Below, piece after piece: positions 24,654 through 36,918 of a DNA stretch of 64,000 bases. The first letter of the stretch is position 1. Each line of letters starts with the position of its first letter. The notes under the pieces are model-generated. The model did not search any database. It had not been told where the DNA came from and saw only the letters and a list, made by a program, of their open reading frames with translations. The stretch is from the NCBI GenBank assembly GCA_013398055.1, contig VZRS01007509.1, positions 1-64,000 of the forward strand, read 5' to 3'. This DNA is from Ifrita kowaldi. Lineage: Eukaryota > Chordata > Aves > Passeriformes > Cinclosomatidae. A program made the position numbers and the translations under genes.

Positions 24654-25017
24654 TGCCTGAAACAAAATTATTTGAAAGATCAAAGGAGTTGTACTTAGTA
24701 TACCAAGGTTCACCGGAGCTCTTGAGCAGGGAGAAGAGGTAGTCACAAGAAGCCTTCACCTTCTTCATCCTCCCTCAGCCGGTCAATACAATGAACCAAG
24801 CAGCAGAGCATCCCCACAGCTGATTTCTGCTTGAGCTCTGCACACTGCCTGTCCCACAGCCGAGGGCTGGGCCCTTTTGGTTGGGTGAACATTGTGGCCT
24901 GCCCACAAACACTCTGGTCGTGCAAGATATCCTCAGAGATAAGGAGAGACCATCTTCACCACCCCATGGTGCTCCTGATGAAGCCACCGGCAGCAGGTTC
25001 ATCCCTCAACCCCTGGA
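24654..25017. other. Intergenic, nothing recognised
   Basis: Unique-looking sequence with no gene, repeat or motif that I can support. Confidence 0.5.
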
Positions 25018-25078
25018 TTAAAGGTTGGGCTCAATGGTCTTAAAGATCTTTTCCAACGTAACCAATTCTATGATTCTA
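25018..25078 (+). mobile_element. CR1 3' terminal fragment
   Basis: GGTTGGGCTCAATGGTCTTA, AAGATCTTTTCCAACGTAAC and CAATTCTATGATTCTAC form the CR1 3' terminus with octamer repeats on the plus strand. Confidence 0.82.
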
Positions 25079-25798
25079 CACATATTAACCTGTGTGTGGC
25101 ACTACGTGTTATCAAAACCCACCTGCCTCAAGGCTGGCACTGCAAACCTGAGTTATCCCACCATGCAGAGCTGTCCAGCTTGGTTAAGGTCTACATGCAC
25201 AGCTCTGTGTAGGCTACTGCCAGCTGATTTGTGTGGGGTGGCAGGTCAGGGCCAATATCAGGAATCTGATATTGTTGATGGTTTCCTTGAAGTGCTGTGG
25301 CCTGATCAAGGCAAACTGAGTGAAATTCACCAGGAAAACTGAGGGTTTCCTGTCCAGATGGATCTGAAATGAAAGCTGAGCAGGGCTGGCGGCAAACAAA
25401 TATGTGGGAGGTTGTTTGAAGAGATGTCCTGTACTTCCCACACTGACCAATGCTGTCTTCTTGTGATCTTGGTGCTCTCCACTGCATTCTGTCAGAGGGA
25501 CAAAGAAGAGACAGGAGGTTGCCAGCTGATCAGCAGCAAGTCACAGCAGCCTATGGTGACCCAGTCTGCAATGCTCCCTGGGAGTTTTTCAGAGATGTTT
25601 TCCTGAGATGTTTTGCTGGGAGTGCAGGGAGGTCTCAGCAGGGCTGGAGGGAAGCAGGTGGCACTGCCAAGTGTTTGTCGCCTGATGTTTTTGATATGCA
25701 GCAGTTCTGGGAAAGAGGTCAAGTGAAAACTGAAAACAAGTCTGTATTCACAATTCAGACCAAGCAAAGTAGATTAAGATGACTGGCCCAGCTCAGAG
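25079..25798. other. Intergenic, nothing recognised
   Basis: Open frames of up to 110 codons on both strands overlap each other and show no domain. No repeat is recognised. Confidence 0.5.
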
Positions 25799-25953
25799 CA
25801 GGGAGGTGGTGGAGCCACCATTCCCGAAGGTATTCAAAGGATGTGTAGAACATGGCACTCAGGGACATGATTCAGTGGTGGGCTTTGTGTGTTAGGTCAA
25901 TGGTTGGACTAGATCTCAAGGGCCCTTTCCAACCTAAATGGTTCTATGATCTG
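25799..25953 (+). mobile_element. CR1 3' fragment
   Basis: It runs from AGCAGGGAGGTGGTGGAGC through GTCAATGGTTGGACTAGATC to CCCTTTCCAACCTAAATGG and TTCTATGATCT, the CR1 3' end on the plus strand. Confidence 0.85.
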
Positions 25954-27214
25954 CTGTCTGATTTGCTCCAACACTTTTTTGATCCTAATTTGTTACCAGC
26001 TCCATCTTCTCCAAAGCCATACACACCCTCCCAGAAGGGAACGAAGGGCTGTTCTCATCATCCAGCAAAGAAGGGCACCTGTCCACCTGCACCATCGTGT
26101 CCCTTTGGGTGTCTCACACTGGCAGCAGGCTGAGAACAGCACTGTCACACTGGGCCTGTTGTTAGATGGCACTGAAGAATGCCTCTGACTTGCAAATGTT
26201 CTTTAATGTAACACCAAGACAAAAAAACCTTAGAGGGAATGTGGAGCAAGAGAGAGATGTGTCACATCAGTCAGGCAAATAAAGCACTGCAGTGACAGCT
26301 GCCTTAATGGAAATGCTCCAGAAATACCATGTTTCAGCCCAGCCTTGCTATGGGGTCACGAAAAATCCTTAAAATCAAACAAATAAAACCTATTGTAAGT
26401 AATAGAAACCTTTATGTAAGTAACAAATACATAAAGGGCATTTTGCATGCTTTAGTCTTGAAATGCAGTGATGACACACACAATGAAGGTGCATTTCAAT
26501 ATGATCGGAAATATTAAAGCTCTTTTTTGGAGTATGTAATGTGATATTTCACACATGGCTGGTTTTTTGGAGAGAATAAACATGTTCATTATTTATGCAA
26601 TATATAGCACCTGCCCATTCCTATCAGTATTTTGTGCAGACACAGAACTGAAATATTTGTCCAATACATGCCAGCATGAAAGCCAGGCTCAGGGAAAAGA
26701 GGCCAGACATGTGTTCTGTGCCATGGGGAGAGCTTTTGTGTCAGGAGTATCATGATCCAGTTTCACCTTTTCTGCATATTCTAATAAGCAAGCAGCCCTC
26801 TTCCACCCTGCACCACTCTGGGCAAGCCAAAAATAGCACAAAGACTCAGCTCTCTCACCTTCCTTTTAAAAGCTTTCTTCTTCCCTTCCTGTTTTTCCTA
26901 GGAGAATGGCTAACATAACTTTTTGAGCCTGGTTACTATTTTTTCATCCTGATTCGTGATTTCATTTCACCTCTGCCAAAGTACCACAAACTGAATTGCC
27001 AGGGGTCCTCCGAACTGCAAAAGCAAGCCCAGCTCCTTCTGGGAAGGAGGCTCTTAGATGCAGATAGATGCAGTGGACTGGTATCACAAACAGCTGGAAC
27101 CAACAGTGTGAGCCAGGGTGGGAGCAGAGAGGGGATGAGCCACCCAGGGGTGCTCATCTGGCACAACATGAGTGAGCACCAACTACAGCAGTCATGAGAG
27201 TGACAGTAACCCTA
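25954..27214. other. Intergenic, nothing recognised
   Basis: No gene or named repeat is seen. Short frames only. Confidence 0.5.
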
Positions 27215-27333
27215 AGGTCAGGCTGCATGGGACTTTGAGCAACCTGATCTAGTGAAAAATTTCATGGCAGGGAGGTCGGAATAAAGTGATTTTTGAAGAT
27301 TCCTTCCAACCCAAACCATTCTATGATCGTCTC
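27215..27333 (+). mobile_element. CR1 3' fragment
   Basis: GGACTTTGAGCAACCTGATC, TAGTG, then TTCCTTCCAACCCAAACCAT and TCTATGATCG match the CR1 3' end on the plus strand. The copy is moderately diverged. Confidence 0.8.
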
Positions 27334-29191
27334 AAACTCCACCCTTATGTCCACATTTTGCCACAAAAGCAGCACTTTCTAGCCTGCTGTAAGTTCTGCT
27401 TTCTGTGAAGCATCCACTCTGCAAACCCAAGAATCACAGCATCTGTTTATAGCTTTAAAAAAAAGGTGCATTTCTACCTCAAAGGCACAGAGCACTTTGC
27501 AAAGGGGAATCATGCTCGTTCTGCAGCCTGCTGTTTGCACACAAATAAAGAAGTGGGTATTGTCGTGGAATAAACACACAGTCTGTTTTGCATACCCAGG
27601 TCAGGCAGAAGAGGTTTGTTTCTGCTGCTATTGGAGAGCAGGCAGTGATCCATATGATCCAATGCAAAATAAAAGTGCTGGAGCTTGTGTACATTTACAG
27701 CAGATAAAAACTGCCCTGAGAAAAGGCACGGAAAGAAACTTTGTTAGAGCAGATGTGCCCCTGCCTCCCTGGTAACACAGGGTCTGCAGCCCTGTGGCCT
27801 CAGCACAGCTCTGTTCAGCCTGTCCCTCTTGCTCCAGATGCTGCCATGTCCTCGAGCAACTTCCAGGCCCATGTCCACATTATGTCTTATTTCACAGTGC
27901 TGTGATTCCAAGCAGAGCTCCCGTTTGAGGAGAGAAGGGTCTGTCTCCTGGCTTCCAAGGATGCTTCAAAAGATGTTTCATTTCTTCCTTCTTTGTCTTG
28001 CACGACAGATCCATAGCTAAAGATGGGGCAATATTGGAATATTTCTTATAGACAAAAGCAGGTATAGGCTGGCAGAGTAAAAAAATTCCTGTGCTGAATT
28101 GTGTGCGGGAGCCAGACCACACTGTCTGTGCTGCCCATGGGCTGTACTGCAAAAAAAAAAAGATCAAATGCGTGGACAAAGTTGAAAAAAACCTACAGGA
28201 GAGAGAATAAAATCCCTCCTTGTGCTGCATCCCTCTGTCAGCAGATGGCCCTGCAAGCCGTGGTGCTGCCTGGTTAACCACTGAGTTGAGGAGGCGGCTG
28301 AGGCTCAGGATGGGCGGGAGGGAGCCTGGCTGTGGGCGCTGCTGCGGTTCCTGCTTTCTGCCTGGGGAAATTTTGAGGTGCCCCTAAACCTGCAGAAACC
28401 CACGGGTTTTGTCTAACCACTGTTCTCCCTGGCATTGTTCCCAATCTGACCTTATTATTTTTTAACAGATGCCCATCCCATCCTGCTGGCCCCGGCGGTC
28501 CGGCACAGGACGAGCACACAATCATTCCATCACTGCCCATCCCAGCTGCGCTCCCACGTCCTCAGCTGAGCGCTGATGGCACTCGCTGGGTGGGTTCCTC
28601 AGCACAGCAGCTCCGGCAGCCCTGCCCTCCTGCCTGCAGCATCCCAGGCACCTCAGCTGCATCTCCACATGCGGCATCACACCCCGAGAGCGCTGGAGAC
28701 ACCGCAGCTGCCCACGGTGTGCGTTCAGGCATTGAGCAAGTTAATTCCGCAGCTGCCATCCACCACACTGCAGAAAATACAACCCAAACAGCGGCTTGTA
28801 TCATCTCTTCCCATGCCTAATGCTGGAAGCCTCTAAAGGTCCAATCTGCTTGACTTTTTTCCTATCTGGCAACTCAGTTTACTGGCGTTTGTCTCCTGTG
28901 ACCATGCAGAGTCAAAAATTGCGTTTCACAGAGAACACATTTAGGTTGGGGATGCAAGCCAAAAGCACTCTTATGGATCAGCACAGGCTTGGAACAGTCA
29001 GGGAAAAGGTGCATCCTTCCCAGCTAGAGCAGATTGCTATGGAGATATCAGGAAGATTTGTCATGGGTGGCAAACGCCTGGGGAGTTTAAATCATGTAAA
29101 CAGATTTTTACCTACACAGTAGCATCCAGGATGGCAAAAGGGGCTGCAGCTTTATCTGTTATCTAAAAAGAGTGAGCTTGTTCTCTGAAAT
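27334..29191. other. Intergenic with locally CpG-bearing block at about 28460-28760
   Basis: No gene is recognised. The block at about 28460-28760 retains more CpG dinucleotides than its surroundings, for example around 28485-28515 and 28670-28760. Open frames there are short and contradictory between strands. Confidence 0.45.
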
Positions 29192-29915
29192 TAGAATCAT
29201 AAAATCATTTAGGTTGGAAAAGACCCTCAAGGTCATCAAGTCCAACCTTTAACCCAGTACTACCAAGCCCAGCACTAAACCATGTCCCCAGCTGCCACAT
29301 CTACATGTCTTTTAAATACCTCCAGGGGTAATGATCCCATCCAGCCCCACAGACTCCTGTTTGCCTAAGTGGTGTAGCAGGTCACTATCCGTTTCCCCAT
29401 GGATTTTGGGGGCTTCATTCTGCTCCTCATCTCTGTATTCCAGCTCAGGGGTCTGGCTATCTGCAGAACAACCAGTCTTAAAAGACTTAAAGATTGAGGC
29501 AAAGAAGGCATTAAGTACCTCAGCCTTTGTCACTACATGTCCCCCTGCATCCACTAAAGGACAGAGATTCTCCTTAGCCCTCCTTTTGTTGTGAATATAT
29601 TTATAGGAACATTTTGTATTGTCTATTACAGCAGTAGCCAATTTCATTCCTAGTTGGGCTTTGGCCCTTGTAATTTTCTCCCTGCATAACCTCACAACAT
29701 CTTGTAGTCCTCCTGAGTTGCCTGCCCCTTCTTCTGAAGCTGGTAAACTCTTTTTTTCCCCTGAGTTCCAACCAAGGCTATCTTTTCAGCCAGGCCAGTC
29801 TTCTCATCCACCAGCTCATCTTTTGTCACATGGGGACAGCATGCTCCTGCACTTTTAGGGTTTCCTTCCTGAAGAATGACCAGCCTTCCTGGACCCCTTT
29901 GCCCTTCAGAAATCT
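29192..29915 (-). mobile_element. CR1 LINE with ORF2 remnant and RT deletion
   Basis: On the minus strand, a CR1 ORF2 linker-region remnant (between endonuclease and reverse transcriptase) is recognisable. It shows GKKRVYQLQKKGQAT in one frame near 29700-29760, then a frame change into a 127-codon open stretch (29312-29695) containing CREKITRAKAQLGMKL, KYIHNKRRAKENLCPLVD and KAEVLNAFFASIF. At KQESVGLDGI, where the reverse transcriptase should continue, the sequence jumps directly into the CR1 3' terminus (plus-strand AATCATTTAGGTTGGAAAAG at the left end). The RT domain is therefore deleted and the element is dead. Confidence 0.85.
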
Positions 29916-32900
29916 GGTACTACACTGCAACAGTGTTTTGTGTCCTCTCCCTCACCACATAGGGTATGATTAAAAAAGGTCTCTGAAGTTGCTTAGGTAG
30001 AGGATGGCACCATTTCTACATCCAAGAGGCACAGAAAAATTTTCCTCAGGGGATTAAAGCTGACTGGAAGGAGGTTGCCTGTGAATGGGGGGCTTGGTCA
30101 TGTTACCAGATCTGGGCTGAAAAGACGCCCCTTTCTCCACACTGAGCCCCTTCAAAGCCCTTCCATCCCCAATGGGGACGCATTGTGCTGCCTGTGCAGA
30201 GCATTTCTCAGCTGGAACCTCACCTTAAACTGGGACTCCAACCCTGTTATCAATATTTTGTTGTTTCTTTTTAACCCCACTGCCTTTCCTCCCACTACCT
30301 CCACTTTTCTATTTATTTCCTCTATGTCTGAGTGTTTTCATTTATGAAGATAAAACCATGGAGAAGCAAAAGTGAGAAACTTTCCCACTTGAATTTCCAC
30401 AAAGGCAAATCCTTGACCCTGAGCTGCCAGAGAAGATACTTGCATGGTGGCAGCGTGCCTGGTCCCAAAGAGGGACACAAAGGCCCCATCTGTGTGAATG
30501 CAATGTACAGGCACTGGTGCCCAGTTGTCTGCACGCTCATCTTGGTGGGACAGCCCTAGACACAAATTTGGCCACAGCTCTGCCCAAGAAATTCCTGGGG
30601 TGGGTTCAGGACTTAACCCAACAGAGGGGCCATCCCCAGCAGCAAACTGGATGCACACATTCCTTTAAAAGGTAAAAGTGTAACAGTATGGATGCAGCCT
30701 TATCACACCATGCAACCTCAAGGTCAGGGAAAAGGCAAAGAAGAGTTTTAGAAGACAAAACTGAACGTGATGATGTTTCAAAATGGAAATAAAAATGTTC
30801 TCTCTCAGCAATGCTGAGCTTTGTCTCCCTTGACAAATTCCAGACAAATCAAGGCAAGAGCATGCTCATTTGGACAGACAGTGGCTGAAAGCCATTCCTT
30901 CAGGGAAGCTGGCACAGCCTGCCCAGCACACAGAACAAACCCTGCTCGGCCTATTCCCACCTGCCCAACAGAGCCCTGCATTCAGCAGGGTCAGCTGCTC
31001 CGGGGGATGTCCCCTGGGCACTGCAGGGCACCATTTGGAAGGGAAATGTAAAGAGCTCCAGCTCACATGCACTATAAAAATAGCCACATCCATCTACAGA
31101 GTCACTGCCCTGCTTTGCAACTCAGTCCCACATCCTCCCTGGAGCTACAGCTCCCAGACAGATCTGACTGTGCAGAACCTGTGTCCACACCCTGGCTGGG
31201 CAGGACTGTGGTTCAGGCATCTTAGTGCAGACCACTTCATGGACCAGTTTGGTGGAAATGTGGAGTTGTGAACTACTGCAAGAACGGCACCAGGTGCCTT
31301 CCCTCCCGTCCCACCTGCTCTGCTTTGGCACAAGGCATGGTCACAGCAGGGTGGCACAGGAACAGTGTCAGGCACCACAGCTGGATTGGGCAGCTGGTGT
31401 GTCACAAGAGCCCTGATTCCAGGATGCATCCCAGGAATTCCATCCCTTGAATGCAGCCGTCATTTGGGTAAGCCACCCACGGCAGCCATCACCAGGGGAC
31501 TTCAGTGACTGCTCACTTTCTGCTTTTGCCACGTAATTTGCAAAAGGCCTCAAGATCTCTGGAGCAGCCCCATAGTTCCAAAAGGGCTGCCCAAGCCATG
31601 CGCAATCTGTGCTCCTGGGGTTGCCTGGGCTGTTGCTCCCTGAGATCCTCAGCCTTTCCATGTCTCACTTCTTCACCCCTGAGCACAGGGAAGGAGACAT
31701 CCTCCTGCCATTTGAGCAGGCAGTGTGGGAGGAATAAGGGCTCAGCAACCCCATAACTCAAAGCAGGACAGCCCCACACAGTGTGAGGGCAGTGCTTCAG
31801 TGGGCAGTAGCCTCAGGAATGAAAAGCAGTGCCTCTCTCCCCGTCCATCTCCATCTGTCCTCTGGCCACTCCTTTCCTCTTTTTCTGGTCACCATCTCCT
31901 TCCCACTGAGCTGAGCTGCAAACCACTGCTCTGCCTTCGCTTTGGCAGGCTCCAAATTGACACCGTGGTCAGAACCTGTGCTGGGGCCCTTCTCCCCAGG
32001 CTCAGTCTTGTTGAAAATCCAAGCAAACAGGGGCTGGCCTCTGTGCTGGGTTTTATCATTACTCATACAGCTTGGGCAGGATAGGACAGGGTAAAGGTTG
32101 CACAAGGAAGATGCTTGATACCTTGTAAAGGGCCAGCCTGAAGAGCACTAAAGTCTTTGGAGGATCTATTGCCTAAGAATGGCTTCGTGACTCATGGCAT
32201 GAAAAGGAGCCTTGCTCTCTGTACTGGGCCCTGGGCTGGCACACAAAGGCATCCCAAAAGCGCCCTGGGCTGGCACACAAAGGCATCCCAAAAGCATCCT
32301 GGGCTGGGCTGACTGGTAAATGGCAAAGTTCTCAGGCATTTATGAGTGAAAGGTGTGTTTGATGACTAGGCTTTAACGTGTTAATGCCTGCTGCGCCCTG
32401 CTGTGTGATGCGTTCACTATTTCAGAATTAGCCCCCAAGATCTGATTCAAATTAGCCCTGAAGGATAATAGCCTGTGTCTGAAAACCTTCATGTGTCAAT
32501 TTGTTTCAGGACCCTAACTGCGTTATCACTCAAGGACTGAAATCTGTAATCAAAAGCTCTGCTGAGGCTCCACTTTCCTTAAAACATTTCCTTCCCTGAG
32601 TATCATCTTCACATCAGCAGCAAGGAATGCATCAGCTCCTTCACTGCTGAGCAGTACCAGCACAGCTGTGCATGGCTGTGGTTTTAAGTTCTGATATGGG
32701 GAAGCTGATATGGAGCTGCTTTTCTCAGCAGTAAAACCCCTGTCCCTGCTTAGCCAGTCACATTTACTCCTGGCAGCAGCCCCCAGCCTCAAATTAGCAT
32801 TGGGATACCCTGGGCTTGTGCACAGCGAGGGCCCATGGGGTGGAGGAGCAGAGGAAGGGGTAGCAGATTTTGGGGTTGTGCTCACAGCAGCTCCTGTTGT

Positions 32901-35900
32901 GTTGGATGATTGGAACCTGACATGTCTTGGAGACCCTCAGCAACAAGGGGAGAGATGTGGGGGTATTTCTGTGGTGCAGGCTGGCGGCCCTGAGTGCAGG
33001 AATGAAAGGGAAAAACTGTATCAGAAAGAAATGTTTGTTCATCCATACCGGTCTCATTCCCAGCCTTGTCTGCACCTATGTGCTCTGCTGGCATCATCAC
33101 GTGGGCCTGGCTAAATGCCCCTGAGGGGTATGAAATTGGTTGTTCCCTTTCCTACTAGCCCTCCTTCCCCTCCCAGTGACGTCCACCACTGGCTTTCTTC
33201 AAAATCTCATGTCAGATTCCGAGGATCTCTAATAAAATAACAAACCCAGCAATCAGCAAAAAGTCTCCACATATCTGTTGTACTGAATAGATGCATCTGC
33301 CATGGTGTCTCCTGGCAGCTCCCCATCCCCTGAGCAGCCCTGAGACGCCTGGGAATTCTGTTATTTTTATCCAAGAGCTGCTAGGTATCTTGGAAGCCAG
33401 ATTCGCTTTCAAAAAAATTCTGTGTTTCCAAAACAAAACTGCAGGATTTTGGTTTCTTTAATGTTGTTTGAGGTTCCCTTCTAATCCCACATGAAAATAA
33501 CTCTGCAAATCCCAGCATAATTTCAAGGAAATGGGGCTTCCCAGTCAGCTCTGGCACTGTCAGCCATCTCTTACCTCCTCTCTGTTGTGCCTCCAGTTGC
33601 TGAGACTTGGAGGCACCAGTGCGCTGGTTTCAGGGAACACTGTGCCAATTTTCCAGAAGAGCAAGAAGCAAGGCTGTAGCAGAGGACAACAAGGTCTTAA
33701 ACTAAGCCAGAGCCCAGGACTTCCCATATCCTTCTATTTCATCACTTCCAGCGGCTTCCTCCCCTTCTTCTGTTAAAGATGGGCTTTTCTTGAGGTCTTC
33801 CCATGGAGGGGCTGCTGTAGGGCAGTAGCCCATATGTCAGAGCCTCACAAGGTGTAGGAGGATCCAGACCTACTGAAAGGAATAACCTGTGCAATACCCA
33901 GTTAGCCTGAAGTGGTGCAGATAGCTCCAGGCAAAATAAAATTCTCTGTTTCCTTAACTGGAAACTGGAGAGAGAGCTGCTAATTCCAGTACTGATCAAC
34001 TCTGCCACTAGTCTGAGGGAAAAAATAAATATAATTGCTGTTAAGAGCTGGGGATTGCAGAACGACTGGTGGGATAATCAGTGAGTGCAGGGACAGAGCA
34101 GTTGTACCATGGCCTGTCTCTCTTCCAACAGTGTAGGATGAATATTGCTCCATGCAATGGGATGTACAGGAGAACAAGAAACACAGGCAGTGCCTATAGA
34201 ATTGGGACTCACTGTGTCTAGAAGAGGATTTGAGGGATTTAGGGGGATCATCTGTACCAGCTCTCAGTGTGATGTTGCAGCAAAAAGGACTGAGACTGAA
34301 GAACAGATGGGAAATCTGTGCCTTAGTCAAACACAAGCTGTTGGACTCAACAGGAGGAGCTGGTTACATCTTATAATTCTGTGTCAAACAAGAAAGCAAA
34401 CGAGATGTTCCAATGGAGTGTAAGTTTTTGATTTGCCAAGGGTCACACATGATATTTATCATAAAGAAGAAATTTGAAGGCGTGTCTTTGAAGGCCTGTG
34501 GCCAACATCCATCTTCTGAATCTTTCTTTCTCTTGAATGAGAAATATCGAACAGTTTTCATTGCTTTTCTCTTCTTTCTCCCCTTAGATTGGGGTGGGCT
34601 GGCTGAGAAAGCTGTGGTTGTGAAAGGCTGCATCCAGCACTGGTATTGGGAAAGCTGCTTTTGAGCAGAAATTCTAATTACAGCACAACGTTGTCCTGCT
34701 GCACTTTGTGCTCAGTCCTGCCTGGATCCTACCGCACGAACCTTCTGCAGATCGTGCTGCTGTGGGCACCCACTGCAATGTGAAACATCAGTCTCACCCC
34801 AAAGGCTCTCCTGGTCCCTGCTGTAATTGTCCTGGTTCTCATATAATTTGCTCTGCCTCACTGCCCTAAGGCAACAGTGGGTCACCAGTGAAATGGGCTC
34901 AGAGCTAGGATTTGGTTTGGAAAAACATCCAGAAGGAGGAATGCTCCTGGCGTGCTGGCAGCGCTTGTTAACTCAGTGTCAGAGCTGCTACTCCAGGGAC
35001 GTGGGAAGTGACATGTGGTTCATCTGGGAAGCTTGGCAGCACTTTCCCTGCAAGCAGTTCAGCTGTGCTCCTCAGGGAGGGAGGAGGAAGTGTCCTCATT
35101 TCCCCGGGAGCACGAGGCACAGTGTACTTTCAGCATGTGCACATGAGGGCTGTACCTTCACCTGGGGATGGGACCAAGGGACATTTCCTTCCCTCTTACA
35201 GAACCACACCCCAAGGGAGATATTGTAGCAATACACAAGAGTTCAAAGATGTTTTTTTGCTGCAGGGCTGGGAAGAGAAGGGTTATAAGGTCCTTTCCCA
35301 TCCAAGCTTTTGGGAAATCTGCTGGAGTTGCAGAGAGCCTCTGTGTTCCTGCTGGCCAAGAACTGAGCTGCCTGGGAGGGACGGGAGATGCTCCAGGGAG
35401 CAATGCCACGGACAGGGATGTTAGCAGGTTCCTTGCATTGTGAGAGGGACCCTGGAGAGCAGCAGGGAGACCACGTGAGTCAGCAGATTCACCTTCTCAG
35501 TCATGGTGTGTTCATGCCCTTGGCCCCTCCTTTCCACACCTTCTCACTCCCAGCTCTTTAGCACAAAGCCTGAGACAATGTCACCACAAATGCAAGGAAA
35601 GCCCAGAGAGCTGTGGCTCATCTCCCTGTCCTGAGGTCTCCAAGGAAATTGCAGCCTTCTGGTTTGGATCAAACATGACATTCAGTCCTAGGAGAAGAGG
35701 GAGGAGGAGTGAGGCAGGTTTCCCAGGGCTGGATCCTATAGCACAAACCTTCTGCAGAAGGCTGCTGAATGCTTGGTAGTTTTGTTACAGACCCTGTATA
35801 AGCTGATCTGCTCAATGAACAGGATAGGCAGAGGGTTGTACTCCCAATTCAAAGTGTCCAGTGCTGCTGTGTGACTGTCATTCCTCAGTGTGGCCTTGGA

Positions 35901-36686
35901 GGTGTAAAACTGAGCAGTGGTGGGGAGGGAAGCATGAGAAGTTTGTTGGACCACCCATTTCTCAGGGGAAGGGAGGTGTCTTCAGCCCAACAAGTCTGAG
36001 GACTGGGATGAAGGGATGATGGAAGGACAGTGGTACCAGCACATCTCCTAATTGCTACTCCCCAGGAGAGTGCAATTGATCCATGTATTCAATTGATCAG
36101 TATTCAACTGATCCATGTGCCAGGACAGGGTGGGACAAGCCAGTTGGGCCACTGGTCCCTGAAGGACACTGAGCCACAGCCAGGGCTGCAGCCATGCCCT
36201 CTGCCTGGGTATTAGGAATTCTGTGTCTCTGTCTGGGCCAGCTCCCAGCTCCCTGAGCATTTTGTCCTCCGATATTGTCTTTCTCTCCCTCTATCACACA
36301 CATTTTTGGCATTACTGATGCTCATTCATTTTTAACGCTGAATACGCTTTTCCTGCCCAGAGCCTTCCCTAAACATCAGCTAACGAAGCCTCTGTGCTCC
36401 CCTCAGAGACTGGCATCAGGCATGATTACCCCTGCTCCAGGGATTTGCCCAAGACCATGAAACAGGTCAGCTCCAGAGCTGGTCTTGAGCCTGGAACTGG
36501 AGAGCCCCAGGGCTGTGCTCAGGCCGGACAGGTTCGTGTGGAGCATCCCACCCCCTCCCCCGGGAAGGGCACACACAAGTGGTGGGTAAGGTCTTCACCC
36601 AGGCTTAAGGACAAAGGACTGCTGGTCTGTATGGGCTAAGCTGCACACTAAACTGCCACAGCAGGTGTAAAACCATACTGGGGTAC
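29916..36686. other. Intergenic, nothing recognised beyond short duplications
   Basis: This is about 6.8 kb without a supported gene. Open frames up to 138 codons (for example 35008-35424) overlap others and lack domains. It contains a 34-bp tandem duplication at 32228-32295, and a 30-base near-identical pair at 34722-34751 and 35729-35758. Confidence 0.5.
32228..32307. repeat. 34-bp tandem duplication
   Basis: A 34-base unit at 32228-32261 is repeated without change at 32262-32295. A 12-base partial third unit follows (ATCCTGGGCTGG). Confidence 0.9.
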
Positions 36687-36918
36687 AAACTGAAAGAGGG
36701 GAAACAGGAGGGTTAGATATAAGAAAGAAATTTTGTACTGTGAGGGTGGTGAGACACTGGGACAGGTTCCCCTGGGGAGTTGTGGATGCCCCAACCCTGG
36801 AAGTGCTCAAGGTGAGGTTGGATGGGAGTTGGAGCAACCTGGTCTAGTGGAAGGTGTCCCTGGAATTAGATGATCTGTAAGGTCCTTTCCAACCCAAAAC
36901 ATTCTGTGATTCTGTGAT
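36687..36918 (+). mobile_element. CR1 3' fragment
   Basis: AAACTGAAAGAGGGGAAAC, GATGCCCCAACCCTGGAAGT, GGAGCAACCTGGTCTAGTGG, TCCTTTCCAACCCAAAACAT and TCTGTGATTCTGTGAT follow the CR1 3' end in order on the plus strand. It is one of the less diverged copies here. Confidence 0.92.
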
